Source of the DNA: Alphaproteobacteria bacterium
Lineage (GTDB): Bacteria; Pseudomonadota; Alphaproteobacteria; Rickettsiales; VGDC01
Length of the DNA: 15,485 bases
Reading direction: 5' to 3'
NCBI GenBank assembly: GCA_016869895.1
Contig: VGDC01000007.1
Coordinates: 1 to 15,485, forward strand
The notes beneath the pieces were generated by a model, which had not been told where the DNA came from, searched no databases, and saw only the letters and a list, made by a program, of their open reading frames with translations. This document shows positions 1 through 7,817 of this stretch, piece after piece (positions within the stretch are counted from its first letter, which is position 1; the number at the start of each line of letters is the position of its first letter). Position numbers and translations under genes: made by a program.

Positions 1-1704
1 CTGGCCATCGGCCAACGCACGGGCATCCCCGACATCCTCGCGCGGGTGCTGTCGGGGCGGGGAGTGGACGTGGAATCCGCCGAGGATTTCATCACCCCCA
101 CACTCCGCAATGCGCTGCCCGACCCCTTCCATCTGAAGGATATGGACAAAGCCGCCGCGCGGCTGGCTAAAGCCGTCACCACCAAAGAAACCATCGGCAT
201 TTTCGGGGATTATGATGTGGACGGCGCGACCTCCACCGCGCTCATCACCCGTTTTCTAGCGTTTTATGGCCTGACTCCGCAGGTGCATATCCCTGACCGC
301 CAAAAGGAGGGCTATGGCCCGAATGTTCCCGCGCTACTGGGATTACAGGCGAAGGGCGCGACACTGGTCATCACCGTCGATTGCGGCACGGCATCCCACG
401 CTCCCCTGCAAGCTGCGAAGGAAGCAGGGTTGGATGTCTTAGTCATCGACCACCACATCGGCGATGTGGCCTTGCCCCCTGCCGTGGCGGTGGTCAACCC
501 CAACCGCTTCGACGAGGACAGCCCACACGGACACATGGCTGCCGTGGGTGTTACCTTCCTGTTCCTTGTCGCCACCAATAAACTCCTGCGCGAGCAGGGC
601 TTGCCCACGCCGAATCCGCTTGATTGGCTGGATATGGTCGCGCTCGGCACGGTGTGTGATGTCGTGCCGTTGAAGGGTGTGAACCGCGCTTTCGTGTCCC
701 AAGGGTTGAAGGTGTTGGTGCAGCGGCGCAATGTCGGGTTGGCGACGCTGGCGGATGTCGGGCGGCTTGATGAATCCCCCGCTGCCTATCACCTCGGCTT
801 CATCCTCGGTCCGCGCATCAACGCGGGTGGGCGTGTGGGTAAATCGGAGCTGGGCGCGAAGCTTCTGGCGACAGAGGATTACGCGGAAGCACTCGCCATC
901 GCCCAGCAGCTTGACCGCTTCAATGTAGAGCGCAAAACGCTGGAGACGCTGGCGTTGGAAGATGCATTGGCACAGGCGGAAAGCCGTGCGGATGATGCGG
1001 TCATCATCGTGGATGGGAACTGGCATTCGGGCGTCATCGGCATCGTTGCGGGGCGGTTGAAGGAGAAATACCATAAACCCGCCGCCGTCATCGCGTGGGA
1101 AGAAGGAGCAGATGGCAAACGCTGGGGCAAGGCCTCGGCGCGTTCGGTTTCGGGGGTGGATTTCGGCTCCGCCGTGGTCGCCGCGCGCCAATCGGAAATC
1201 GTCGTCGCCGGAGGCGGTCACGCTATGGCGGCGGGGTTCACCGTCGCGCCCGAAAAGCTGGAAGAACTGCGCGAATTCCTCTGCAAACGCCTCGCCGATG
1301 GCGTGGTGAAATATGGGGAAGACCGCGCGCTGGTGGTGGATGCGGTGTTGACCGCCAAGGCCGCCACCGCCGAACTGGTGGAAAAACTCAAAGATGCCGA
1401 ACCTTTCGGCATGGGTAATCCGGGGCCGAAATTCGCCTTCGAGAATCTGCGTCTCGCGAAGGCTGACCTCGTGGGCGAAAACCACATCCGCTGCTTCTTC
1501 GAGGACGGCGGCATCGGCGGCAAAGCAGCGGGCGGGCGGTTGCAGGGTATCGCCTTCCGCGCCATCGGCACACCGCTGGAAGCCGTGCTGGTCGCCGCGT
1601 CTAAGGGCAAACCCCTGCATGTGGCGGGTTCGCTCAAGCTGAATACATGGCAGGGCAACACCCGCGTGGATCTGCACATCGAAGACGCGAGCCTTGCTGA
1701 ATGA
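1..1704 (+). CDS. recJ: Single-stranded-DNA-specific 5'-3' exonuclease RecJ (5' end missing)
   Basis: RecJ degrades single-stranded DNA 5' to 3' in recombinational and mismatch repair. The frame is open from base 1 with no start, so the gene begins upstream; 567 residues are visible, and family length suggests only about 20-40 are missing. Seen in visible numbering: DHH-family motif DYDVDG at 70-75, VDCGT at 126-130, the DHH motif itself at 150-152, and the DHHA1 motif GGGHAMAAG from about 404, followed by an EPFGMGNPGPKF stretch typical of the RecJ C-terminal OB-like domain. All metal-binding Asp and His residues I would expect are present, so the enzyme should be active. The next gene starts inside its stop codon (ATGA). 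Identification rests on the full motif set and is secure. Confidence 0.95.
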   Translation: MAIGQRTGIPDILARVLSGRGVDVESAEDFITPTLRNALPDPFHLKDMDKAAARLAKAVTTKETIGIFGDYDVDGATSTALITRFLAFYGLTPQVHIPDRQKEGYGPNVPALLGLQAKGATLVITVDCGTASHAPLQAAKEAGLDVLVIDHHIGDVALPPAVAVVNPNRFDEDSPHGHMAAVGVTFLFLVATNKLLREQGLPTPNPLDWLDMVALGTVCDVVPLKGVNRAFVSQGLKVLVQRRNVGLATLADVGRLDESPAAYHLGFILGPRINAGGRVGKSELGAKLLATEDYAEALAIAQQLDRFNVERKTLETLALEDALAQAESRADDAVIIVDGNWHSGVIGIVAGRLKEKYHKPAAVIAWEEGADGKRWGKASARSVSGVDFGSAVVAARQSEIVVAGGGHAMAAGFTVAPEKLEELREFLCKRLADGVVKYGEDRALVVDAVLTAKAATAELVEKLKDAEPFGMGNPGPKFAFENLRLAKADLVGENHIRCFFEDGGIGGKAAGGRLQGIAFRAIGTPLEAVLVAASKGKPLHVAGSLKLNTWQGNTRVDLHIEDASLAE

Positions 1705-3707
1705 GTGCCGCGCCCACCCATTTCCGCCCCGAAATCCAAGGCCTCCGCGCTTGGGCGGTGATGCTGGTGTTCCTGTTCCACCTCTGGCCGGAAAGCTTAC
1801 GTGGTGGGTTCATCGGGGTGGATGTGTTCTTCGTCATCTCCGGTTATCTCATCACCGGCATTCTGCTGCGCGAGGCAGAGAAGACCGGTACGGTTTCGCT
1901 CAAAAGCTTTTATGCGCGGCGCATCCGCCGATTGATGCCAGCGGCAAGCCTTGTGCTGCTGGCCTCCACGGCCATGCTGCCGCTGATTCCGCGCGTGGAG
2001 TGGGAGCAGAACGCCTTCCACCTCGTCGCCAGCACGCTTTATGCCGAGAACTGGTGGCTGGCGCATCAGGCGGTGGATTATTTCGGGGCAGAGGAATCGC
2101 CCAGCCTCGTGCAGCATTATTGGTCTCTGGCGATAGAGGAGCAGTTCTACATCCTCTGGCCGCTGGTGATGCTGGGCTTGTGCGCGCTCAAAAGCCGCTT
2201 GCCCTTCCGCACCTTGGCACTCTGGGGGTTGGGCACACTCACGCTTATCTCCTTCATGTGTTCCCTCTGGCTCACCGAATCCAGCCCGCGCAATGCCTAT
2301 TTCCTCACCCATACGCGCCTTTGGGAGCTAGGAGTGGGCGGGTTGCTGGCCTTGAGCGGCTATGCGGTCGCATCCGCCCGCATCCGCGCCGTGCTTCTCT
2401 GGGCGGGACTTGCAAGCATCCTTGCTTCTGCAGGGTGCATCACCCCTGCCAGCGGCTTCCCCGGCTGGATTGCGCTGTTCCCTGTGCTGGGCAGCGTGGC
2501 GGTATTGCTCTCGCGCGGTGAGGGCATCGGCGGGAAATGGTTGCTGAATTGCCGCCCCGCGCAGTTCCTTGGCGATATCTCCTATGCCATTTACCTCTGG
2601 CACTGGCCGCTTATCGTCGTGTGGCATGCGCAGGTGGGGGAATTGCCGCTTTGGGGCGCGCTGTTGATTCTCGCCGCGACGATTCCGCTGGCATGGGCAA
2701 CCCGCCGCTATGTGGAGACCTATTTCCTCACCCGTGGCCGTTGGGCGGCGGATGATGGGTTGATGTACCGCCTCGGTGGTACGCTCGCTGCGCTGTGCAT
2801 CTTCGCGGCGGCGGCGGTGTATATCTACATCCATGCCTATGTGTACCTCGCCACGAAGAACACCCCTTCGCCGGAGGATTACCCCGGCGCGGCGGTGTTG
2901 CTTTCGGGTGCGGTCGCGCCCGCCGGAAAAGAGCTTCTGCCGCCTCTGTGGCAGGTGAAGCAGGATAAGCCCGATGTGTACCGCAAGGATTGCCATGTGG
3001 GCTATGGCGATGACGACCCAGTGGCCTGTGAATACGGCGATCCGAAGGCGGAGACGCATATCGTGCTGGTGGGCGATTCCCATGCCGCCCAGTGGGTGCC
3101 CGCCTTGGATGCCATCGCGCAGAAGAGGGGTTGGCGGCTGACGGTCTTCACCAAATCCGCCTGTCCGTTGCTGCCTGTTCTGGTGGGCGAAGATGAGCCA
3201 TACCAGACCTGTTATGACTGGGGGCAGAGCGTCGTGAAATGGATGAAGCGCGTGCAGCCGGATCTGGTGGTGCAGACACAGGCTGCGCGCACGCTTGCTT
3301 ATGCGCCCTCCGAAACGCGCGAACAACGGTTCGAGAAGACGCGTGATGCCGTGCTGCGTCTCTGGAAAGAATTGGAGGACGGTGGCATCGATTTCATCGC
3401 CCTGCGCGACACGCCCGCCATGCCGGAAGACCCCACCGTCTGCCTTTCCAAAGACCCGAAATGCGCTTATCCCCGTGCAGAGGTGCTGCGCCCGGACCCG
3501 CTGGAGAATGCTGCCATCATCGACCCTGCCGTGCCCTATGTGGACATGAGCGACGGCATCTGCAATGCCGAGACCTGCGATGTGGTGGTGGGGAATATCA
3601 TCGTCTGGCGGGACTATGAGCACATGACCATGACCTATGTGCGCACGCTGGAGGAAAAACTGGAAAAAGCGTTGCTTGCCGCCATGGCGGAGGGGGAAAC
3701 GAAATAG
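1701..3707 (+). CDS. OafA-type acyltransferase-3 with C-terminal SGNH domain
   Basis: A membrane O-acyltransferase, expected to transfer acetyl or other acyl groups to a cell-surface polysaccharide (O-antigen, peptidoglycan or exopolysaccharide). The 668-residue protein has an N-terminal acyltransferase-3 domain of about ten membrane segments (about 8-380). This carries the family R-x10-H motif (R16...H27), the following GGFIGVDVFFVISGYLI stretch, and a YARRIRRLMPA loop. The C-terminal part is a periplasmic-type SGNH domain with its nucleophile block GDSHAAQ (S460) and a closing DxxH (D638, H641). This two-domain form is known in OafA-like proteins; the SGNH half is thought to complete transfer outside the membrane. 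The ATG at 1701 overlaps the recJ stop by 4 bases, implying translational coupling. The substrate cannot be told, because no polysaccharide cluster lies nearby. Confidence 0.9.
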   Translation: MSAAPTHFRPEIQGLRAWAVMLVFLFHLWPESLRGGFIGVDVFFVISGYLITGILLREAEKTGTVSLKSFYARRIRRLMPAASLVLLASTAMLPLIPRVEWEQNAFHLVASTLYAENWWLAHQAVDYFGAEESPSLVQHYWSLAIEEQFYILWPLVMLGLCALKSRLPFRTLALWGLGTLTLISFMCSLWLTESSPRNAYFLTHTRLWELGVGGLLALSGYAVASARIRAVLLWAGLASILASAGCITPASGFPGWIALFPVLGSVAVLLSRGEGIGGKWLLNCRPAQFLGDISYAIYLWHWPLIVVWHAQVGELPLWGALLILAATIPLAWATRRYVETYFLTRGRWAADDGLMYRLGGTLAALCIFAAAAVYIYIHAYVYLATKNTPSPEDYPGAAVLLSGAVAPAGKELLPPLWQVKQDKPDVYRKDCHVGYGDDDPVACEYGDPKAETHIVLVGDSHAAQWVPALDAIAQKRGWRLTVFTKSACPLLPVLVGEDEPYQTCYDWGQSVVKWMKRVQPDLVVQTQAARTLAYAPSETREQRFEKTRDAVLRLWKELEDGGIDFIALRDTPAMPEDPTVCLSKDPKCAYPRAEVLRPDPLENAAIIDPAVPYVDMSDGICNAETCDVVVGNIIVWRDYEHMTMTYVRTLEEKLEKALLAAMAEGETK

Positions 3708-3732
3708 TTTCCGGTGAAGCGCATTTTTTCGA

Positions 3733-3762
3733 TTGACTTACCCCCGCTTTCTGGGCAATAGT
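3733..3762 (+). promoter_or_regulatory. Likely promoter of the tRNA-Glu gene
   Basis: TTGACT at 3733-3738 matches the -35 consensus at 5 of 6 positions. After an 18-base spacer comes AATAGT at 3757-3762 (4 of 6 match to TATAAT). The predicted start of transcription is about 3769, roughly ten bases before the mature tRNA, which is normal for a tRNA gene. This is a visual consensus match only. Confidence 0.5.
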
Positions 3763-3778
3763 GTGCCCCTCGCTTGAT

Positions 3779-3853
3779 GGCCCCTTCGTCTAGCGGTTAG
3801 GACACCGCCCTTTCACGGCGGCAGCACGGGTTCGAGTCCCGTAGGGGTCACCA
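3779..3853 (+). tRNA. tRNA-Glu (anticodon TTC)
   Basis: A 75-base cloverleaf with encoded CCA. The acceptor stem pairs GGCCCCT with AGGGGTC, including one G-T wobble. The anticodon stem CCGCC (3805-3809) pairs with GGCGG (3817-3821) around the loop CTTTCAC, giving anticodon TTC at 3812-3814. The T-arm reads CGGGTTCGAGTCCCG. The sequence closely follows bacterial tRNA-Glu. The CCA at 3851-3853 is also the first three bases of the terminator stem that follows. Confidence 0.97.
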
Positions 3854-3902
3854 CTAACAACAAAGGCTCCCTCTTGGGAGCCTTTGTTGTTAGTGGGTTT
3901 TT
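3851..3902 (+). terminator. Rho-independent terminator of tRNA-Glu, perfect 21-bp stem
   Basis: Bases 3851-3871 are perfectly complementary to 3876-3896 around the four-base loop TCTT, followed by G and five T (3898-3902). The left arm starts with the tRNA's CCA. No T-run follows on the minus strand, so the convergent GGDEF gene (stop at 3921) would rely on the hairpin alone. Confidence 0.9.
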
Positions 3903-3920
3903 ACTCCCTGATTGTTTTCC

Positions 3921-4988
3921 TCAATCCCCTGAATCCACCAGTGCCTGAAGGCTTTTTTCGTCTACCTCCACGCGGTTGCGGCCATTGTGCTTGGCGAGAT
4001 ACAAGGCCTTGTCGGCCACCTGAATCAGCGCGTCGAAACTCTCCAGCGTCTCCGGTGATCCCACCGCCGCGCCGAAGCTCATGGTGATGTCCAGCGTATG
4101 CCCTTCGGCTTCGATGGGGGTGTCGGCGATGGCGGCACGCACGCGCTCCACCGTATTGCGGATTTCCGCCACGTGGCATCCGGTGAGTATCAGCAGGAAT
4201 TCCTCGCCGCCGATGCGCCCCACCGCGTCCTCTTCGCGCAACGCGGTCAGCAGGTTCTTGGCGACGGATTGGATGACGACGTCCCCCACCTGATGGCCGT
4301 AGGTGTCGTTGATGCGTTTGAAATGGTCGATGTCGGTGACGACCAGCACGGTGCTGTCGCCGTTGCGCGCGGTTTCGCTCCAGCGGCGTTTGAGCAGTTC
4401 GTTCACCCCGCGCCGGTTCCAGATGCGGGTCAGCGGATCAACCAGAGCCAACCGCTGGGCGTTGTCCAATTCGGTGATGAGTTCGCCGCGCACGGCGAAA
4501 AGCTGCGCGGCGCGCAGTTCCGTCTCCACCAGTGAGGCGAGGTCGCGCAGGGTGGCTTTTTCCTCTTCGGTGAAGTCGCGGGGTTTCGTGTCCACCGCAC
4601 AGAGCGAGCCGATTGGCATGCCATTCGGCGCTTTCACAGGGCAGCCCGCATAGAAGCGGATGCCCAGACCATCGGTGACGAAGGGGTGGTCAACAAAACG
4701 GGCATCTTCCGTCGCGTCGCGCACGCTGAGGATGTCGTTCTCCAGAATCGTATGCCCACAGAACGCCAGATCGCGGTGGGTTTCTGTCAAATCCGCACCC
4801 TGAATGGATTTCAGCCATTGGCGGTCTTTATCAATGAGGGTGAAGGCCGCCACGGGAACGCCTAGGACGCTCTTGACGAGGCGCGTGATGCGCTCGAACC
4901 GCTCCTCCAAAGGAGTATCCAGAATATGCAGGTCGTTCAGCGCCTTCAGGCGTTCGTTCTCCTGCGGATGATGGGGTGCTATCTGCAT
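3921..4988 (-). CDS. GAF-GGDEF diguanylate cyclase
   Basis: A predicted cytoplasmic diguanylate cyclase that makes cyclic di-GMP from two GTP. It has 355 residues and no membrane segment. Residues about 20-165 form a GAF domain of the type found in sensor cyclases (AFCGHTI, DARFVDHP, IRFYAGCPV, IGSLCAVD). A short helix (about 165-185) links it to a GGDEF domain (about 185-345). The active site is GGEEF at 260-264, a catalytically competent variant. An RxxD inhibitory site (R251, D254) sits five residues before it, so feedback inhibition by c-di-GMP is expected. There is no EAL domain. The GAF ligand cannot be read from sequence. The gene diverges from the EEP-family gene; upstream bases show only a weak GAG-type ribosome-binding site. 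Confidence 0.9.
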   Translation of the reverse strand: MQIAPHHPQENERLKALNDLHILDTPLEERFERITRLVKSVLGVPVAAFTLIDKDRQWLKSIQGADLTETHRDLAFCGHTILENDILSVRDATEDARFVDHPFVTDGLGIRFYAGCPVKAPNGMPIGSLCAVDTKPRDFTEEEKATLRDLASLVETELRAAQLFAVRGELITELDNAQRLALVDPLTRIWNRRGVNELLKRRWSETARNGDSTVLVVTDIDHFKRINDTYGHQVGDVVIQSVAKNLLTALREEDAVGRIGGEEFLLILTGCHVAEIRNTVERVRAAIADTPIEAEGHTLDITMSFGAAVGSPETLESFDALIQVADKALYLAKHNGRNRVEVDEKSLQALVDSGD

Positions 4989-5059
4989 GACACGTCTCTG
5001 GCACGTTATAACTTCACGAAGTATAGATGCTTAATCGTTAAAAATATATTCACGATGCG

Positions 5060-5123
5060 CCACATGGAAAAATGATGGGGCGGAAACCTAGAATCATACT
5101 ACCAACCATCTTTTCCCATGTGG
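5060..5123. repeat. Imperfect 64-bp dyad ending 10 bases before the EEP gene
   Basis: CCACATGG (5060-5067) is complementary to CCATGTGG (5116-5123). After one mismatch, AAAA pairs with TTTT. After one bulged T, GATGG (5074-5078) pairs with CCATC (5106-5110). That gives 17 pairs around a 27-base loop. It could be an operator, a hairpin in the leader of the EEP gene, or both. Confidence 0.6.
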
Positions 5124-5133
5124 ATGGAAATAC

Positions 5134-5892
5134 ATGAGCAACCTGCGGATATTCTTCGGTAATCTTGGTTATGGTCGCGGAATCGACGGCAGCCTCGCCG
5201 CGCATATCCGCTATGCCCACCGCCATGTCTATTGCCCGCGCAACGTGCAAGAGTTGGTCATCCGGCAGGTGGCCGACATCATCGAAAAGGAAGACCCCGA
5301 CATCTGTTGCTTCGTGGAGATCGATTCCGGCTCGCCCATCTCCTCCAATTTCAATCAGATGACGGCGCTGGTGAACGAGAAATACAGTCATTTCGACATC
5401 GAGAACAAATACGGCCTGAAAAGCTGGTTGCGCAAAACCGCCTTCACGCGCGGCAAAAGCAACGCTTTCCTCGCGAAGCAGCCCTTTCCTCATGAGAAGA
5501 TCTACCTGCATAAAGGCGCGAAGCGGCTGGTCTATAAAGTGCAGCTTCGCAAGGATTTGACCCTATTCTTCGCCCATTTCTCCCTGAATCTCGCCGTGCG
5601 CAAGCAGCAGTTGCAACAGGCGCGGCAGTTGATGCAGGCTTGCGAAGGTGAAGTGATTTTCATGGGGGATTTCAATATCCTCTCCGGTTTCGCTGAGCTG
5701 AACACGCTGCTGGATGGCGGCGATTTGGTGCTCATGAACCGTGAGGACAACCCCACTTTCCGTTTCCACACCCGCGCGTCCGTGCTGGATTTGTGCATCT
5801 GTTCGCGCAGTCTGATGGATAAGGCCGACCTGCGCGTCATCCCCCAGCCCTATTCCGACCATGCGGCTCTGCTGCTGGATGTGCGGCTCTAA
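5134..5892 (+). CDS. Endonuclease/exonuclease/phosphatase (EEP) family hydrolase
   Basis: A metal-dependent phosphoesterase of the superfamily that includes DNase I, exonuclease III and inositol-phosphate phosphatases. The 252-residue protein shows the fold's active-site set in order: GNLGYGRG with N10, metal-binding E62 (CFVEID), a histidine in FAHFSLN, GDFN at 178-181, and the closing SDH with D242 and H243. No signal peptide or membrane segment is seen, so it should act in the cytoplasm. The real substrate (DNA, nucleotide, phospholipid headgroup or sugar phosphate) cannot be inferred, because the family is very broad. It stands alone, diverging from the GGDEF gene and converging on the phospholipase D gene with a 12-base gap. 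Only a weak GGATGG-type ribosome-binding site precedes the ATG. Confidence 0.85.
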   Translation: MSNLRIFFGNLGYGRGIDGSLAAHIRYAHRHVYCPRNVQELVIRQVADIIEKEDPDICCFVEIDSGSPISSNFNQMTALVNEKYSHFDIENKYGLKSWLRKTAFTRGKSNAFLAKQPFPHEKIYLHKGAKRLVYKVQLRKDLTLFFAHFSLNLAVRKQQLQQARQLMQACEGEVIFMGDFNILSGFAELNTLLDGGDLVLMNREDNPTFRFHTRASVLDLCICSRSLMDKADLRVIPQPYSDHAALLLDVRL

Positions 5893-5904
5893 AGCTGCCC
5901 TGAA

Positions 5905-7500
5905 TTATAATTGATCGTCTAAATCGAATTTCCCGAAGAACCATGTGGAGATGCTGCGCCATGCGCCCGGTTTCGGGTCGGTCACGAACACTTCGGGGTT
6001 GCCGTCCTTGTCCTTGGCCTCCCACACCATCTCCTTGCTTTCGGCGATACCGTCCACATCCTTCAGGCTCACCTTATAGCTCGCCTTCGGGCCGATGGTC
6101 TCCTCGAACATCTGCACGATTTTCGCCGCGATTTTCGGGCTGTCGATGACCACGGCGAGTTCGGTGTTCAATTCCACGGAACGGGGGTCGAGGTTGAACG
6201 AACCCAGCACCACGAACCGCCTGTCCACCACATAGACCTTGGAATGCAGGCTGGAGCGCGACGAGCTCTTGAACAGGTTGGAACGGGTGCGCACGCCGGG
6301 AATCTGCTTGAATTCGTAAAGTTCCACGCCCATTTCCAGCATCTCGCGGCGGTATTTCGCATAGCCGGAATGCACCATGGACACATCGGTCGCGGCGAGC
6401 GAATTGGTCAGCACCTTCACTTTAAGCCCCCGCGCCATCGCCTCACGCAGCCACGCCACGCCATCTTCGCGCGGCACGAAATAGGGCGTCACCGCCAGCA
6501 GTTCATGGTCGGATTTCTCCACCAGCTCCACCAGAGCCTCGAAGGGCGGGCTTTCCGTATCGTCCGAATCCTGACGAATCTTCAGCGGGGAATCGACGGT
6601 GAAGCGGCTGGGCGCGAAGGTGAACAGGCCATCCCCCTCGCGCAACATGGAGAGTATCTCGTTCTTGCGCAGGTCTTCGCCGATGGTCGATTCCGCGAGT
6701 TCCTTGCGGCTGGCGACCATCTGCTCTTTCAGCTCCGCCACGTCCTCCGGTTTCGCTTCGGGCAGGGTCAGCGCGGCGCGGGGGAAGGCCTGTGGGCTGT
6801 TCCAATATTTATCGAAGCTGCGCGAGATTTCCGCCGTGATGGGGCCTGCGGTGATGACATCCAGATCGTTGAAGGCGAAATCGCCGCTCACGTCGAAATA
6901 CTGGTCGCCGAGATTGCGTCCGCCGACGATGGCCAGCTGATTGTCGGCGATGAGCGCTTTATTGTGCATCCGTTTGGTATAACGGTCGAAATCACCCAGC
7001 CATGTATTGATACGGCTGATGAGCGATTGCTTCTCCACCGTGATGGGGTTGAAGCCGCGAATCTCGATATTCGGATGGGAATCCATCACCGCCATGGCGT
7101 GATAAACATCCTTTAGGCGCATATCATCCACGAGGATGCGCACTCGCACGCCGCGGTCTGCAGCGGCCATCACTTCGTGGAGAATCGCCAGTCCCGTCTT
7201 GTCGTCTTGAAGGATATAATACTGGATATCCAGCGTTTTCTCGGCGTAATGGATGAGCGCCATGCGCGAAAGGAAGGCGTATTTGCCCGTGGTGATAAGC
7301 TCAAAGCCGGATTGACCGCCGTTCTTGGCGACCAGCGGGGCGATATAACGGCGGAAGGTGGTGTCGGTGTCGGGTGCGATGGCATAGGTTTCGGTGCGCG
7401 GATATTCACGCGCATCGATGGGTTTCGCCGCGCAGTTGCCTAAACACAGCAACACACAGAGAAGCGGCAGCACCAAACGCGGGAAGCGCGTCGGGAGCAT
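5905..7500 (-). CDS. ClsC-like phospholipase D family protein (cardiolipin synthase-like)
   Basis: A 531-residue protein with two phospholipase D active-site motifs: HNKALIAD (H179, K181, D186), followed by GGRNLGDQY, and HSKVYVVD (H419, K421, D426), followed by GSFNLDPRS and NTEL. This spacing and the GGRN/GSFNLDPRS pattern resemble E. coli ClsC (YmdC) and related proteins, which join phospholipids to make cardiolipin. A hydrophobic N-terminus (residues 9-21) ends at C23. The LGNC sequence is a poor lipobox because Asn is at -1, so a cleaved signal or membrane anchor is equally possible. This would place the enzyme at the periplasmic face of the membrane. It starts 5 bases after the GNAT gene stops and is probably co-transcribed with it. 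It could instead be another PLD-type phosphodiesterase. Confidence 0.88.
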   Translation of the reverse strand: MLPTRFPRLVLPLLCVLLCLGNCAAKPIDAREYPRTETYAIAPDTDTTFRRYIAPLVAKNGGQSGFELITTGKYAFLSRMALIHYAEKTLDIQYYILQDDKTGLAILHEVMAAADRGVRVRILVDDMRLKDVYHAMAVMDSHPNIEIRGFNPITVEKQSLISRINTWLGDFDRYTKRMHNKALIADNQLAIVGGRNLGDQYFDVSGDFAFNDLDVITAGPITAEISRSFDKYWNSPQAFPRAALTLPEAKPEDVAELKEQMVASRKELAESTIGEDLRKNEILSMLREGDGLFTFAPSRFTVDSPLKIRQDSDDTESPPFEALVELVEKSDHELLAVTPYFVPREDGVAWLREAMARGLKVKVLTNSLAATDVSMVHSGYAKYRREMLEMGVELYEFKQIPGVRTRSNLFKSSSRSSLHSKVYVVDRRFVVLGSFNLDPRSVELNTELAVVIDSPKIAAKIVQMFEETIGPKASYKVSLKDVDGIAESKEMVWEAKDKDGNPEVFVTDPKPGAWRSISTWFFGKFDLDDQL

Positions 7501-7505
7501 GTCTA

Positions 7506-7817
7506 TCAGCCTTGGAGGTCGTGGAATTCAGGGTGGCGTTCCAGCCATACTGCCGCATAGCTGCAGATGGGGATGACGAAATAGCCGTTTTCACGGGCGT
7601 CCATCATCACCCCGCGCATCAGCTCGCTGGCCGCGCCTTTACCGCGCAGTTCGGGCGCCGCTTCCACATGGGGGATGAACAGCGTTTTGCCGTCGAGCCG
7701 ATAATTGGCGAAAGCCATGTGGCCGTCCACCAGCAGTTCATAGCGGTTGCTGAGTGTATTGTTCTTCACTTCGGAAGTGACGAACGGGGCGGGGGTAGGG
7801 GTGTTGGTTGCGAGCAT
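7506..7817 (-). CDS. Small GNAT-fold N-acetyltransferase (COG2388/NATD1 type)
   Basis: A compact one-domain protein of the GCN5-related acetyltransferase fold. The acetyl-CoA-binding segment is visible as ELRGKGAASELMRG, with the preceding strand FIPHVEAAPE and the family's late block FVIPICSYAAVWLERHPEF. This matches the short 'acetyltransferase CG' proteins, whose substrates are mostly unknown. The longest frame opens at 7844, but GGAGG lies 6 bases before the ATG at 7817, so I chose that start; the protein is 103 residues. The ATG and a copy of it upstream sit in the two arms of a perfect 10-bp inverted repeat with the Shine-Dalgarno in the loop. The gene leads a likely operon with the PLD gene 5 bases downstream. 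Confidence 0.85.
   Translation of the reverse strand: MLATNTPTPAPFVTSEVKNNTLSNRYELLVDGHMAFANYRLDGKTLFIPHVEAAPELRGKGAASELMRGVMMDARENGYFVIPICSYAAVWLERHPEFHDLQG

Noticed and set aside
439..1677. Long minus-strand reading frame of 412 codons
   Set aside because: It lies entirely opposite recJ, shows no recognisable domain, and its composition is that of the antisense of a GC-rich gene.
1694..2521. Plus-strand frame of 275 codons overlapping the acyltransferase
   Set aside because: It is a shifted frame of the acyltransferase gene, with no motif and no ribosome-binding site of its own.
2328..3623. Long minus-strand reading frame of 431 codons
   Set aside because: It is antisense to the acyltransferase/SGNH gene; rich in His/Arg/Gly with no fold or motif.
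3779..3902. tRNA 3' end as an integration site for a mobile element
   Set aside because: No integrase, no duplicated tRNA fragment, and neighbouring genes look native; the repeat is explained by the terminator.
5007..5025. loxP-like string ATAACTTC...GAAGTATA
   Set aside because: Only a short half-site resemblance (ACTTC-AC-GAAGT); the arms and 8-bp spacer of loxP are not present and there is no recombinase gene.
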